This document shows positions 53,263 through 63,359 of a DNA stretch of 64,000 bases, one piece after another. Every line of letters begins with the position of its first letter. Positions within the stretch are counted from its first letter, which is position 1. The notes under the pieces are model-generated. The model was not told the DNA's origin, did no database searches, and saw only the letters and a list, made by a program, of their open reading frames with translations. Both the position numbers and the translations under genes were made by a program. Where the stretch lies: the NCBI RefSeq assembly GCF_001293165.1, contig NZ_CP010552.1:434001-498000 (forward strand), written 5' to 3'. This stretch comes from Candidatus Thioglobus autotrophicus. Lineage in GTDB: Bacteria; Pseudomonadota; Gammaproteobacteria; PS1; Pseudothioglobaceae.

Positions 53263-54273
53263 CTATTTAATATTATTATATTGCTTATACCAAGCCGCAA
53301 AATTCTCCACACCCTGTTTAACGCTCATGCTCGGTTTGTAGCCAAATTCCTCTACCAAGTCATCAACATCAGCATAAGTATCAGGTACATCTCCAGGTTG
53401 GAGTGGTAATAATTCTTTTTCTGCAGTTCTACCGAGTGAGGTTTCTAATGCTTCGATGTAATCCATCAACTCTACTGGATTGTTATTACCGATATTATAA
53501 ACTCTGTATGGAGCACTAGAGGTGGCAGGATCTGGGTTATTACTATCCCAGTTAGGGTTTATTGGTGCCGGCCTGTCAAGCACTCTAATAATACCTTCAA
53601 CAATATCATCAATGTAAGTAAAGTCTCTTCTATGCTTGCCGTAGTTAAACACTGTAATGGGCTCATCATTCATAATAGCTCTGGTGAACTTCTGTAATGC
53701 CATGTCAGGTCTATCGTATGGGCCGTAAACGGTAAAGAATCTTAGTCCTGTTGTTGGTAGATCATAAAGGTGTGAGTAAGTATGAGCCATTAGCTCGTTA
53801 GCTTTTTTAGTGGCTGCATATAAGCTAACTGGATGATTAACAGCGTCATGCGTTGAGAATGGCTGTTTGGTATTTAGTCCATAAGTAGAGCTTGATGAAG
53901 CATACACAAGGTGCCCTACCTTGCTATGCCTACAACCTTCTAAGATATGGGCAAAGCCTACTAAGTTAGTATCAATATAAGCTAGAGGATTCTCAATAGA
54001 ATATCGAACACCTGCTTGCGCTGCTAGATTAACCACACCTTCAAATTGATGGTCTTTAAATAGCTTAGCCATGGCTTCGCGATCTTCAAGATTCATTCTA
54101 ATGTGAGTATAGTTTGGATGATCAGCATGCCTAGCAAGACGCGCTTCTTTTAGAGCAGGATCGTAATAGTCATTATGATTATCAATACCAATAACGGTAT
54201 CACCTCTATCAAGTAATCTAATTGAGAGTGCTGAACCGATAAAACCTGCCGAACCTGTTACTAATACTTTCAT
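53263..54273 (-). CDS. UDP-glucuronate 4-epimerase
   Basis: 336 residues. [19 protein letters not shown] opens the protein, [18 protein letters not shown] near residue 34 is the characteristic UDP-GlcA epimerase loop, [13 protein letters not shown] lies near 85 and [20 protein letters not shown] (YxxxK) near 150. It interconverts UDP-glucuronate and UDP-galacturonate. Its substrate is made by Ugd, encoded 44 bases upstream. Five bases separate it from tviB. Confidence 0.9.
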   Translation of the reverse strand: MKVLVTGSAGFIGSALSIRLLDRGDTVIGIDNHNDYYDPALKEARLARHADHPNYTHIRMNLEDREAMAKLFKDHQFEGVVNLAAQAGVRYSIENPLAYIDTNLVGFAHILEGCRHSKVGHLVYASSSSTYGLNTKQPFSTHDAVNHPVSLYAATKKANELMAHTYSHLYDLPTTGLRFFTVYGPYDRPDMALQKFTRAIMNDEPITVFNYGKHRRDFTYIDDIVEGIIRVLDRPAPINPNWDSNNPDPATSSAPYRVYNIGNNNPVELMDYIEALETSLGRTAEKELLPLQPGDVPDTYADVDDLVEEFGYKPSMSVKQGVENFAAWYKQYNNIK

Positions 54274-54317
54274 ATAATAATTCTTATTTTTAATGTGTTG
54301 TGTTGTTGTTTATTTAA

Positions 54318-55493
54318 CTAGTCTGAGTTAAATAAATCTCTTGTATAAACCTTAGCTTTAACATCTTGTAATTCACCCACCATTCTATTAGCAACAATCA
54401 CATCACTGATTTGTTTAAAGTCTTCTAAATTATCAATAATCTTTGAATGGAAGAACTCATTCTCATCTTGTTCCGATAGTACTGGCTCATAAATAACCAC
54501 TTCAATACCTTTGGCTTTAATGCGTTTCATGATACCTTGAATGGAAGACGCTCTAAAGTTATCAGAACCTGTCTTCATGATTAGTCTATGAACGCCAACA
54601 ACCTTCGGTTGTTTGGCAATGATAGAATCTGCGATAAAGTCTTTACGCATCGCATTAGCATCCACAATAGCACTTATTAAAGCATTCGGTACATCTGCAT
54701 AATTGGCTTTGAGTTGTTTAGTGTCTTTGGGTAAGCAGTAGCCACCATAGCCGAATGATGGGTTGTTGTAGTGTGATCCAATTCTTGGATCAAGGCCCAC
54801 ACCTTCAATAATTTGTTTTGAGTTTAGATTGTGCGTTTCTGCGTATGAATCAAGCTCATTAAAGTATGACACGCGCATAGCTAAATAAGTATTACTAAAA
54901 AGCTTAACCGCTTCTGCTTCAGTAGAATTTGTAAATAAGACATCTATATCTTCTTTAATAGCGCCTTCTTGTAAAAGATCTGCAAATGCCTTAGCCCTGT
55001 CTGATATCTCACCGACAATAATGCGTGATGGGTATAGGTTGTCATGAAGAGCAGAGCCTTCTCTTAAAAACTCTGGTGAGAAAATGATGTTATCGATATT
55101 AAACTTATTTTTAATGCTTTGTGTGTAGCCAACCGGTACGGTTGACTTAATAACCATCACTGCACTAGGATTGATATTGATAACATCTTGAATAACCGCT
55201 TCTACGGATGAAGTATTAAAGTAGTTGTTAGTGGTGTCGTAATCAGTAGGTGTGGCAATGATAACAAAATCAGCATCTTTATAAGCCAATTCTTTGTCTA
55301 GTGTGGCAGTAAAGTTAAGGCTTTTATTAGCTAAGAAATCTTCAATCTCAGCATCAACGATTGGGGAGATTTTGTTGTTAAGTTGCTCTATCTTCTCAGG
55401 GATGATATCAAGCGCAATTACTTCATGATGTTGAGATAAAAGCATGGCGTTGGAAAGGCCTACGTAGCCAGTACCGGCTATAGCTATTTTCAT
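54318..55493 (-). CDS. ugd: UDP-glucose 6-dehydrogenase
   Basis: 391 residues, close to the 388 of the enterobacterial enzyme. [19 protein letters not shown] at the N-terminus, [20 protein letters not shown] near residue 80, [20 protein letters not shown] near 140, and [18 protein letters not shown] near 250 with the catalytic cysteine identify it. It oxidises UDP-glucose to UDP-glucuronate. It overlaps waaC by 4 bases, so core heptose transfer and uronate supply are linked in one operon. Confidence 0.93.
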   Translation of the reverse strand: MKIAIAGTGYVGLSNAMLLSQHHEVIALDIIPEKIEQLNNKISPIVDAEIEDFLANKSLNFTATLDKELAYKDADFVIIATPTDYDTTNNYFNTSSVEAVIQDVININPSAVMVIKSTVPVGYTQSIKNKFNIDNIIFSPEFLREGSALHDNLYPSRIIVGEISDRAKAFADLLQEGAIKEDIDVLFTNSTEAEAVKLFSNTYLAMRVSYFNELDSYAETHNLNSKQIIEGVGLDPRIGSHYNNPSFGYGGYCLPKDTKQLKANYADVPNALISAIVDANAMRKDFIADSIIAKQPKVVGVHRLIMKTGSDNFRASSIQGIMKRIKAKGIEVVIYEPVLSEQDENEFFHSKIIDNLEDFKQISDVIVANRMVGELQDVKAKVYTRDLFNSD

Positions 55494-56494
55494 GGTTTGT
55501 CCTTTAATAATTCTTTAGTTATTTTAACAATATCACTCACTTTGATCGTTTTAATTGAAAAATCATTCTTGTCAATCTTATAAGGATTGACTTTAGATTC
55601 AGACTCAAGGATGTGATTAATGTTAGTTGTATAAGTATTACGATAACCGGGTGTTGAGCCAAATAGCGTAATAGACGGAACATTGAGTGCCCAAGCCATA
55701 TGAGTTGGCCCGGTATCGCCGCCAATTACTAGATCCATTTTTTCGATAAATACTTTTAACTCATCTAGCGTTAATTTATCTGCAATCTGGACTGCTGGCG
55801 CAATTTTCTGAATTTGTTGCGCCATATTTTTTTCTGATTCATTGCCCCATAGCACAATAAAATTAGCATCCAATTCTTGCGCAATTTGTGCATATTGCTC
55901 TACTGGATAAATTTTAGATTTGAAAGATGCGCCAGGGATTAATGCAATGTTAGGCTTATTATCAGAAATCACACTAGGTAATATTTTGCTATTAGAAAAC
56001 AAAAATAGCTTCTTATTTAAAATTTCATCGTGTGAAATTGTTATATCTAACGCGCTGGAAATCAGGCCTATATTACGCATTATAATATTTTCATCATAAT
56101 CTATATTGTAAGTATCGGTATAAAACCAAGCAGCAAATGACTCGCGTAAGGAATTCTTATCAAAACCAAAGGTTTTATCTGATGGGGTTATGCGAGATAC
56201 AAGTGCAGATTTAATCAATCCTTGTAAATCAATAACCAGATCGTACCTTGGTAATTTTCTAAGTTTTTTAAATTCTGAGAATAAGAGTTTGAATGATTTT
56301 TTGTGCTTAGCTTGCTTAATATTAACCGTGTGGATATTATCAATATCAGGATTATTTATTAGGATATCTTTGAAACCCTCTTCAACAATCCAGTCAATAC
56401 TTGAGTCAGGCAAATGGCGCTTGATAAATTGCAACGCGACCATGGCGTGGATAATATCCCCTAAGGCAGAAAGTTTAACGATTGCAATTCTCAT
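55490..56494 (-). CDS. waaC: ADP-heptose:LPS heptosyltransferase I
   Basis: Start taken as ATG 56494 (334 residues) so that the protein opens [19 protein letters not shown], as WaaC does; the frame from 56524 adds ten residues that do not fit. [10 protein letters not shown] near residue 40, [16 protein letters not shown] near 92, [19 protein letters not shown] near 185 and [20 protein letters not shown] near 255 are WaaC motifs. It adds the first heptose to Kdo. It heads the long minus-strand run down to 40444. Confidence 0.88.
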   Translation of the reverse strand: MRIAIVKLSALGDIIHAMVALQFIKRHLPDSSIDWIVEEGFKDILINNPDIDNIHTVNIKQAKHKKSFKLLFSEFKKLRKLPRYDLVIDLQGLIKSALVSRITPSDKTFGFDKNSLRESFAAWFYTDTYNIDYDENIIMRNIGLISSALDITISHDEILNKKLFLFSNSKILPSVISDNKPNIALIPGASFKSKIYPVEQYAQIAQELDANFIVLWGNESEKNMAQQIQKIAPAVQIADKLTLDELKVFIEKMDLVIGGDTGPTHMAWALNVPSITLFGSTPGYRNTYTTNINHILESESKVNPYKIDKNDFSIKTIKVSDIVKITKELLKDKP

Positions 56495-56545
56495 AAAACA
56501 GATTTTACTACGACCTTCGCTCAATATATCAGTATGAGTGTTTAA

Positions 56546-56554
56546 TGATATAAT
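56546..56554 (+). promoter_or_regulatory. Extended -10 promoter element ahead of glnS
   Basis: TGATATAAT carries a perfect -10 hexamer (56549-56554) with the TG extension; no good -35 is needed for such promoters and none is seen. The predicted start near 56561 leaves about 22 bases before the glnS ATG at 56583. Confidence 0.5.
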
Positions 56555-56582
56555 TCTCGCATTATTTTTTTACCCATGATTT

Positions 56583-58253
56583 ATGAGCGAAAATACACCA
56601 ACTGATAAGCCTGTTAACTTTATTCGTCATCAGATTAATGATGATCTGGATTCTGGCTTACATTCATCTATTCAAACGCGCTTTCCGCCTGAGCCAAATG
56701 GCTATTTACATATTGGCCATGCAAAATCTATTTGTTTAAATTTTGGCCTAGCTCAAGATTACAACGGTAAGTGTAACTTGCGTTTTGATGATACAAATCC
56801 TGCGAAAGAGGATATAGAGTTTGTAGAATCGATCAAGGCTGATGTAGCATGGCTGGGTTTTGAATGGGATGGTGAAATTCAATACAGCTCTAATTATTTC
56901 CCAAAATTTTATGAGTATGCACGTGAACTGATTAATAAAGGCTTGGCGTATGTATGTTTTTTAAATGCTGAAGAAACACGTGAGTATCGCGGCACCTTAA
57001 AAGAAGCTGGCAAAGATAGTCCGTATCGTGAAACTTCTGTTGAAGAAAACTTAGCGTTACTTGCTAAAATGAAAGACGGCAAATTCTCCGAGGGCGAATG
57101 TGTGCTGCGCGCCAAGATTGATATGGCCAGCTCGTTTATGTGCATGCGTGATCCAGCGCTATATCGCATTCGCTTTGATAAGCATCATCAAACGGGCAAT
57201 GAATGGCGTATTTATCCGATGTATGATTTTGCACACTGTATTTCTGATGCAATTGAAAATGTCACCCACTCTTTATGCACATTAGAGTTTCAAAATAATC
57301 GACATTTGTACGATTGGATTCTTGAGCATTTAGATGATTTTGACAAACCTAATCGACCGCATCAGTATGAGTTTTCAAGGCTTAATCTTGAATACACAGT
57401 TATGTCAAAGCGCAAGCTTCAACAATTAGTAGAAGATAATCTTGTTACTGGTTGGGATGATCCACGCATGCCGACAATTTCAGGATTGCGTAGGCGCGGT
57501 TATACGCCGGCCAGTATTCGTGATTTTGTCGACCGTATTGGTATTTCTAAAGTTGATAGTATGACCGACATGAAAATCTTGGAAGATGCGCTACGTGACG
57601 ATCTTAATACAGTTGCACCGCGAACCATGGGCGTCATTGATCCGATACGTGTGATTATTGAGAATTACCCTGAAGATCAAATAGAAACTCTACAAGCGCC
57701 TATTCATCCTCAAAATGAATCCATGGGCAAGCGTGAAATATTTTTCTCACGTGAGTTATTTATTGACAGAGCTGATTTTGAAGAAGTTGCACCTAACAAA
57801 AAATTCAAACGCCTAGCTATCGATAAAGAAGTACGCCTGCGTAATGCATATGTCATTAATGCTACTACTTTTGACACAGATTTTGATGGCAATATTACAA
57901 CAGTGTATGCCACTTATGATGCAGATACATTGGGTAAAAATCCTGCTGATGGTCGAAAAATCAAAGGGGTTATTCATTTTGTAGAAGCTACTAAAGCTTT
58001 AAAAGCTGAATTTAGACTATATGATCGTCTATTTACACTTGAAAATCCGGGCAAAAATGATCATTTTGAGCAGTTAATTAACCCTGACTCACTTGTGAGT
58101 ACCTATGGTGTTATTGAGCCTAGTATGGCTAATGCTGAGCCGGAAGTGGCTTATCAGTTTGAACGTGAAGGATATTTTTGTCGTGATAATCAATCACCTG
58201 ACGAAATCGTATTTAATAAGACGGTCAGTTTGCGGGATACTTGGAATAGTTAA
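56583..58253 (+). CDS. glnS: Glutaminyl-tRNA synthetase
   Basis: 556 residues, the size of the E. coli enzyme (554). The class I HIGH motif is in [17 protein letters not shown] near residue 34 and the KMSKS equivalent is [11 protein letters not shown] near 269. The beta-barrel anticodon-binding domains follow from about residue 340. It charges tRNA-Gln with glutamine in the cytoplasm. It marks the border between the glycan region and housekeeping genes, and is convergent with the PIN toxin gene (1 base apart). Confidence 0.96.
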   Translation: MSENTPTDKPVNFIRHQINDDLDSGLHSSIQTRFPPEPNGYLHIGHAKSICLNFGLAQDYNGKCNLRFDDTNPAKEDIEFVESIKADVAWLGFEWDGEIQYSSNYFPKFYEYARELINKGLAYVCFLNAEETREYRGTLKEAGKDSPYRETSVEENLALLAKMKDGKFSEGECVLRAKIDMASSFMCMRDPALYRIRFDKHHQTGNEWRIYPMYDFAHCISDAIENVTHSLCTLEFQNNRHLYDWILEHLDDFDKPNRPHQYEFSRLNLEYTVMSKRKLQQLVEDNLVTGWDDPRMPTISGLRRRGYTPASIRDFVDRIGISKVDSMTDMKILEDALRDDLNTVAPRTMGVIDPIRVIIENYPEDQIETLQAPIHPQNESMGKREIFFSRELFIDRADFEEVAPNKKFKRLAIDKEVRLRNAYVINATTFDTDFDGNITTVYATYDADTLGKNPADGRKIKGVIHFVEATKALKAEFRLYDRLFTLENPGKNDHFEQLINPDSLVSTYGVIEPSMANAEPEVAYQFEREGYFCRDNQSPDEIVFNKTVSLRDTWNS

Positions 58254-58254
58254 A

Positions 58255-58635
58255 CTACAAAAGCTTTAAGTCGTTAGCTGTATATTGTTTAAACTTAGAA
58301 TCATCACTAATTAATGAATAGTTTTTACTGATTGTTTGGGCGATTATCATTCTATCAAATGGGTCTTTATGGTGTAATGGGAGTTTAGATAACTGCAAAG
58401 CATCTTTTGAATCGAAAGGCATAACCTGTAAACCCATTGTATTAGCAGCCTGCTCAATATCAAAATCTACTTTTAATTTTCCAATGGAAGATTTAATAAT
58501 AAGCTCCACCATGCTCATCGAACTTAAGTAAATATTATTATCTGTATTTTCTAGATATTGTAGATAGTTTTTGTCTATTTTAGATGGGCCATTTAAAAGC
58601 CATAGAAAAATATGTGTATCAATAATGATATTCAT
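58255..58635 (-). CDS. VapC-type PIN-domain toxin
   Basis: 126 residues. PIN acidic residues can be placed in IIDTHIFLWLLNG (Asp near residue 6), MVELIIKSSIGKL (Glu near 43) and LPLHHKDPFDRMIIAQ (Asp near 90-93), with ISDDSKFKQY near 110. It is probably a ribonuclease held inactive by the antitoxin encoded 2 bases upstream. It lies against the 3' end of glnS on the opposite strand. Confidence 0.85.
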   Translation of the reverse strand: MNIIIDTHIFLWLLNGPSKIDKNYLQYLENTDNNIYLSSMSMVELIIKSSIGKLKVDFDIEQAANTMGLQVMPFDSKDALQLSKLPLHHKDPFDRMIIAQTISKNYSLISDDSKFKQYTANDLKLL

Positions 58636-58637
58636 AA

Positions 58638-58877
58638 TTAAACACCATAAAACAGCTCGTCAACTTCTTGTGAATCATCGTTAAAGCCTTTGGGAATGTT
58701 TATTTTTCCCTGCATTTGACCAAAAACTCGTTGCTCAGTATTTTCTTTATAAGGCACAATTTTAGCAACTTTTTTGTGACGCTTACCATACTCGATAATA
58801 AATTCTTCTCCAGAAGAAACTCGTTTTAAAATATCAGAAAAATTTGTTTTAAATTGTCCTACTTGCACAGTTTGCAT
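58638..58877 (-). CDS. Phd/YefM-type antitoxin partner of the PIN toxin
   Basis: 79 residues. TVQVGQFKTNFSDILKRVSS and EEFIIEYGKRHKKVAKIVPY show the Phd/YefM DNA-binding domain; the rest (FNDDSQEVDELFYG) is the acidic toxin-binding tail. It is expected to bind the palindrome at its own promoter (58920-58934). It forms an operon with the PIN gene and does not share obvious close similarity with the antitoxin at 20966. Confidence 0.83.
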   Translation of the reverse strand: MQTVQVGQFKTNFSDILKRVSSGEEFIIEYGKRHKKVAKIVPYKENTEQRVFGQMQGKINIPKGFNDDSQEVDELFYGV

Positions 58878-58906
58878 TATGAGCCTCTATCTATAAATAT
58901 GATTTA

Positions 58907-58934
58907 ATTGTAACACAACTTGTCAAGTTGACAA
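58907..58934 (-). promoter_or_regulatory. Promoter with palindromic operator for the PIN toxin-antitoxin pair
   Basis: On the minus strand, -35 TTGTCA (58934-58929), a 16-base spacer and -10 TACAAT (58912-58907). The palindrome TTGTCAA-G-TTGACAA (plus strand, 58920-58934) covers the -35, a typical place for an autoregulatory operator. The leader to the antitoxin ATG at 58877 would be about 23 bases. Confidence 0.58.
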
Positions 58935-58947
58935 ATAAATATAAGAT

Positions 58948-59688
58948 CTATAAATTATCAAGCCATTGGGAAACGGTATCAATCTCATTGTATTTAGTTA
59001 AATCAATCTGCAGTGGAGTGACAGACACGTAGTTATTATCAATAGCGTGAAAATCAGTGCCTACACCATTATCTGCTTCCTTGCCATTTTCACCAATCCA
59101 ATATAAAGAAGCATCGTCTTTATCTTGAGTGCTTTTTTCTGACATGTGGCGCTTGCCCAAGCGAGTGGTTTGAAACCCTTGAATATCCTCATATGCCACA
59201 TCTGGAATATTCACATTGAGCACAGTATCGTGTGAAAGTTGTGAGATGTGGATTTTGTTGATGACTTGTTGAGCAACTTTTCCTGCTGTTTCAAAATTCT
59301 TCCCTTCCCAGCTAGCAAGCGAAACGGCCACAGAAGGCAAGCCTAAAAATCGCCCTTCTATAGCACCGGCAACCGTGCCTGAATAGATTACATCATCGCC
59401 TAAATTAGGCCCGAAGTTAATCCCGGTTACCACTAAGTCAAACTTATCTTCTAAAAATCCACACAAAGCTAAATGCACACAATCACTTGGTGTAGCATCA
59501 ATACTGTAGGTATTTGCATTGATCTTGATTGGTTTTAAAGGTTTATCAAGCGTCAGAGAGCTACTAGCCGCCGATTTATTTTCACTCGGCGCTACCACCA
59601 CTACCTGATGATCTATGGATAAATATTTGGTTAAGACTTGTATGCCTTGCGCTAAGTAACCATCATCATTGCTAATGAGAATTCTCAT
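58948..59688 (-). CDS. surE: 5'/3'-nucleotidase SurE
   Basis: 246 residues. RILISNDDGYLAQGIQVL at the N-terminus carries the paired metal-binding aspartates, APSENKSAASSSLTLD follows near residue 35, and GINFGPNLGDDVIYSGTVA near 88 is the second metal site. SurE removes phosphate from nucleoside monophosphates and from short polyphosphate. It overlaps clpA by 4 bases. Often surE lies with pcm, which is not here. Confidence 0.94.
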   Translation of the reverse strand: MRILISNDDGYLAQGIQVLTKYLSIDHQVVVVAPSENKSAASSSLTLDKPLKPIKINANTYSIDATPSDCVHLALCGFLEDKFDLVVTGINFGPNLGDDVIYSGTVAGAIEGRFLGLPSVAVSLASWEGKNFETAGKVAQQVINKIHISQLSHDTVLNVNIPDVAYEDIQGFQTTRLGKRHMSEKSTQDKDDASLYWIGENGKEADNGVGTDFHAIDNNYVSVTPLQIDLTKYNEIDTVSQWLDNL

Positions 59689-61907
59689 TTTGAAATATTG
59701 AGTATAACTTTATCTTGTTTAATGCCCACTTTAACTGTGCCGCCATTTACTAGCTTACCAAATAGCAGTTCATCTGCTAACGGTTTTCGAATCTCTTTCT
59801 CAATCAAGCGCGCCATTGGGCGAGCGCCCATTTGCGCATCATAGCCATTAATCGCAAACCATTTTCTCGCTGCATCAGAGATGATGAGCGAAACACCTTT
59901 ATCTTCCAGAGTAGACTCCAGCTCAAATAAGAACTTGTTCACCACATATACAATAGTTTCTTTATTGAGTGAATTGAAATAAATCACCTCAGACAGGCGA
60001 TTTCTAAATTCTGGAGTAAAAGTCTTTTTCAACTCACCTTCATAATCTAGCGCATGGTCCTGCTCACTAAAACCAATTGATGCGCGTTGGACACTGTGTG
60101 CACCAACGTTTGATGTCATCACCAAAATAACATTTCTAAAATCAATTTCTCGGCCGTTGGCATCGGTCATTTTGCCGTTATCCATGACTTGCAATAGAAT
60201 ATTAAATAAATCTGGATGGGCTTTCTCTACCTCATCTAGTAGTAAAACTGCATACGGGTTGGAATTGACTGCTTCTGTTAATAATCCACCTTCATCGTAA
60301 CCCACATAGCCTGGAGGAGAGCCGATAAGCTTAGAAATAGAGTGACGTTCCATATATTCACTCATATCAAAACGCAGAAGCTTAACGCCCATAATGCGCG
60401 CCAGTTGCTTACAAATCTCAGTTTTACCCACGCCAGTTGGGCCGGCAAACAAAAATGAACCCATGGTTTTATCTTCTTGAGATAAGCCTGAGCGTGCCAA
60501 CTTGATAGCTGTAGAAAGACTATCCACAGCAGTGTCTTGGCCAAATACACCCAGCTTTAATTCAGCGGCTAAATTTTTAAGTAGTGATTTATCATCATTA
60601 TTCACTTGACGCGATGGAATACGCGCAAGCTTAGCAACAATATTTTCAATATCACTGACACCAATATTAATTTTGCGCTTAGATTTAGGCTGAATTTGTT
60701 GCAAAGCACCTACTTCATCAATCACATCAATGGCTTTATCCGGCAAGCGACGATCATTCATGTAACGATGTGATAGCTCCACTGCTGACTCTAGCGCTGC
60801 GGTTGAATATTTTACTTTGTGATGATCTTGGTAATATTTTTTCAATCCATGCAAAATCTTAACCGTATCTGTTACTGACGGCTCCTCAATATCGATTTTC
60901 TGAAAGCGACGTGTCAATGCATGGTCTTTTTCAAAAACTTTACGAAATTCTTCAATCGTAGTGGAGCCCATACATCTAAGAGAACCATCTGCCAAAGCGG
61001 GCTTAAGCAAATTAGAAGCATCTAACGACCCACCCGAAACACTACCCGCACCAATCATTGTGTGGATTTCATCAATAAACAAAATCCCGTGAGGGATTTT
61101 TTCTAAATCTGTTAGAACAGCTTTTAAACGCTTTTCAAAATCACCTCGATATTTGGTACCGGCAATCAAAACACCAATGTCCAGCGAATAAATACTCGCC
61201 TCTTTCAAGACTTCTGGCACTTTTCCATCTACAATTTTTTTGGCAATACCTTCGGCAATGGCCGTTTTTCCAACGCCTGCTTGACCAACAAACAATGGGT
61301 TATTCTTACGACGACGAGATAATACTTGCACCGTGCGCAATACCTCTTCTTCTCTACCAAGTAGCGGGTCAATCTTGCCAGCTCTGGCTTTTTCACACAA
61401 GTTAACGGTGTAGGTTTCAAGCGAAGTTTTTTTAGGTTTTTTGGCTTCAGTTTCGATTGTCGTACTGTCTTCAAGCGCTTCAGGCTCGTGATTGGCAATA
61501 CCCTCCATCACCTCTAGGCGAGAAATATTATTCAGCTTGAGCAAATACACGGCGTGAGACTCTTTCTCAGACAAAATACTCACCAATACATTCATAGCAT
61601 AAACGGTATTTTTTTGAGCTGATTGCGCCTGATAAACACTACGCTGCAAGACTCTTTGGAAGCCCACTGTTGGCACAATATCAAGTTCAGAATCTTGTGC
61701 AATGAGTGGCGTATGCGAATCAATATACTCCTCTAGTTCCTCTCGAATCTCATCGATATTAACACGTTTATTGCGCAAAAAAGTAACCACCTCATCAATG
61801 TTAAGTAGAGCAAGCAATAGATGCTCCACAGTAACAAACTCTAGGCGGTTATTGCGCGCCTGAGTCATGATAAAGTTAATCTCTTGTTGTAGTCCTGATT
61901 CAATCAT
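59685..61907 (-). CDS. clpA: ATP-dependent Clp protease ATP-binding subunit ClpA
   Basis: 740 residues. The N-terminal Clp repeat domain (residues 1-140) starts ESGLQQEINFIMTQARNNRL. AAA module 1 has FVGQAGVGKTAIAEGIAKK near 203 and GILFIDEIHTMIGAGSVSGG near 275. Module 2 has FAGPTGVGKTEICKQLARI near 483 and AVLLLDEVEKAHPD near 545. It unfolds substrates for ClpP. The adaptor gene clpS lies 17 bases upstream, the normal arrangement. No ClpB-type middle coiled coil is present. Confidence 0.96.
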   Translation of the reverse strand: MIESGLQQEINFIMTQARNNRLEFVTVEHLLLALLNIDEVVTFLRNKRVNIDEIREELEEYIDSHTPLIAQDSELDIVPTVGFQRVLQRSVYQAQSAQKNTVYAMNVLVSILSEKESHAVYLLKLNNISRLEVMEGIANHEPEALEDSTTIETEAKKPKKTSLETYTVNLCEKARAGKIDPLLGREEEVLRTVQVLSRRRKNNPLFVGQAGVGKTAIAEGIAKKIVDGKVPEVLKEASIYSLDIGVLIAGTKYRGDFEKRLKAVLTDLEKIPHGILFIDEIHTMIGAGSVSGGSLDASNLLKPALADGSLRCMGSTTIEEFRKVFEKDHALTRRFQKIDIEEPSVTDTVKILHGLKKYYQDHHKVKYSTAALESAVELSHRYMNDRRLPDKAIDVIDEVGALQQIQPKSKRKINIGVSDIENIVAKLARIPSRQVNNDDKSLLKNLAAELKLGVFGQDTAVDSLSTAIKLARSGLSQEDKTMGSFLFAGPTGVGKTEICKQLARIMGVKLLRFDMSEYMERHSISKLIGSPPGYVGYDEGGLLTEAVNSNPYAVLLLDEVEKAHPDLFNILLQVMDNGKMTDANGREIDFRNVILVMTSNVGAHSVQRASIGFSEQDHALDYEGELKKTFTPEFRNRLSEVIYFNSLNKETIVYVVNKFLFELESTLEDKGVSLIISDAARKWFAINGYDAQMGARPMARLIEKEIRKPLADELLFGKLVNGGTVKVGIKQDKVILNISK

Positions 61908-61924
61908 AGTATCTCTATTATAAA

Positions 61925-62224
61925 TTAGTCGCTGAGTTCACGCAAAACACATATCAATGGTTGCTCGTTATTTCTGGAAAAATCTGTCACTTGGGTTACT
62001 TTTGTTTGGGCAATATCATGCGAATAGGTGCCACATACTCCCTCACCATCCATATGAATTTTAAGCATAATCGCATTGGCCGCCTCTTCATCTTTGGAGA
62101 AAAATCGCATCAATACTACCACCACAAACTCCATGGCTGTATAGTCATCATTGAGTAGCAAAACTTGAAACCTTTTGGGTTTTTTTAGTTTTGGCTTGGC
62201 AATTTGAGTTTTTAATTCTTCCAT
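61925..62224 (-). CDS. clpS: ClpA adaptor protein ClpS
   Basis: Start placed at ATG 62224 (99 residues, typical size); the longer frame from 62359 lies inside lptG and gives a non-homologous N-terminus. The core has [18 protein letters not shown] near residue 18, where the DD and later residues bind N-degrons, [19 protein letters not shown] near 40 and [17 protein letters not shown] near 62. It delivers N-end-rule substrates to ClpA. Its ATG lies at the end of lptG. Confidence 0.93.
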   Translation of the reverse strand: MEELKTQIAKPKLKKPKRFQVLLLNDDYTAMEFVVVVLMRFFSKDEEAANAIMLKIHMDGEGVCGTYSHDIAQTKVTQVTDFSRNNEQPLICVLRELSD

Positions 62225-62225
62225 A

Positions 62226-63314
62226 TTATTGAGCTGATTTTCTTTTAAGCAAGATAAAGGCAAAGACCAAAACAATGAGCGTTGGTATCGATGCAACCAA
62301 GAAATGATTGTAATCAAATCGAAGCGATAATACCCCGCCAATTCTTGAGAATAATTCAAAAAATAAACTCAGCATTAATCCCAGAAAAATCTTCTTACCA
62401 AGTGAAGCGTCACGCAATGAGCCAAAAATAAACAACATTGAAAACACAATCATCGCCATCAAAGTAAAGGGCTTAACCAAACGTTGATACAGCTCAACTT
62501 CAAATGCGTCTACCGCTAGGCCGTTTTTCGCTAAAAAACTAATTTGGTTAACCAAGTTCCAGCTGGATAAATCACGAGGCTCTTTACGCAAACTGCCAAC
62601 AAACTCCTGATCAAATGCAACAGGAAGCTTGTATTGACTGAGCTTCTCAGCTTCAAATTGATAAAACTGATTTTTATTTTTACGATGAATTTTATAAAAA
62701 TTAACACTATCTAGTGTTAAGTTCTGGCCATCAAATAGTGCATTATCAGCTTGGCCAACTGAGGCCAATGTTTTATTATTTTCAAGATTAACCAGCATAA
62801 CATCAGCAAATGATCGCCCATCAAAGTTTTTACCAACATGAATAATTGAGTTTTTATCTTTCACCCAAAATCCTTGTTGATTTTTAGCTTGAATATTATG
62901 TCCCAAGGCTTGCGCTCGAGAGTTTTTTGCAGTTTGACTGGCGATCGGCGCAATTAACTCGCCCACCAGTATTGCTATCACCACAAACACGAGCGCTGTT
63001 TTAAGGACAACTTTAGTGATATTCATAATTGAAACACCCGAACCTCTGACAATAATCAGTTGTGACGTTGCCGCTAAATGGCCCAATGCCAATAGCGATC
63101 CCAATAAAATAACCACAGAAGAATGTCCAGAAATAACCTCTGGCAATTTCAAAAAAATATAGATCATCGCCTCAGTAGAGCTGTAGTTTGCTTGGCCAAT
63201 CTCATTGACCTCGTTTAAAAAACCAAAGAATGAGTAAACACCTAGCCAAATCAGCATAACTGCCAGCGTGTAAAAAGCCATGGTTTTAATAATGTAGCGG
63301 TCTAAAATTTTCAT
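62226..63314 (-). CDS. lptG: LPS export ABC transporter permease LptG
   Basis: 362 residues. [19 protein letters not shown] is the first membrane segment, with others near residues 60, 105, 275, 305 and 335, and a large periplasmic beta-jellyroll domain at about 135-255 ([19 protein letters not shown]). It works with LptF and LptB to pull LPS from the inner membrane toward LptC. No lptF is next to it here. It diverges from guaA with 45 bases between starts. Confidence 0.9.
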   Translation of the reverse strand: MKILDRYIIKTMAFYTLAVMLIWLGVYSFFGFLNEVNEIGQANYSSTEAMIYIFLKLPEVISGHSSVVILLGSLLALGHLAATSQLIIVRGSGVSIMNITKVVLKTALVFVVIAILVGELIAPIASQTAKNSRAQALGHNIQAKNQQGFWVKDKNSIIHVGKNFDGRSFADVMLVNLENNKTLASVGQADNALFDGQNLTLDSVNFYKIHRKNKNQFYQFEAEKLSQYKLPVAFDQEFVGSLRKEPRDLSSWNLVNQISFLAKNGLAVDAFEVELYQRLVKPFTLMAMIVFSMLFIFGSLRDASLGKKIFLGLMLSLFFELFSRIGGVLSLRFDYNHFLVASIPTLIVLVFAFILLKRKSAQ

Positions 63315-63359
63315 TAAAATACTAGGTTCTTCTAGGTTTAATTAAACAATGGCACTATT

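Noticed and set aside
62225-62359. Longer ClpS starting at 62359
   Set aside because: The extra 45 residues lie wholly inside lptG, are hydrophobic and unlike ClpS. The Met at 62224 gives the normal ClpS length.
63315-63359. Direct repeats TAGGTT in the lptG-guaA gap as an operator
   Set aside because: The repeats are 6 bases, occur only twice, and there is no palindrome or known regulator site; chance is likely.
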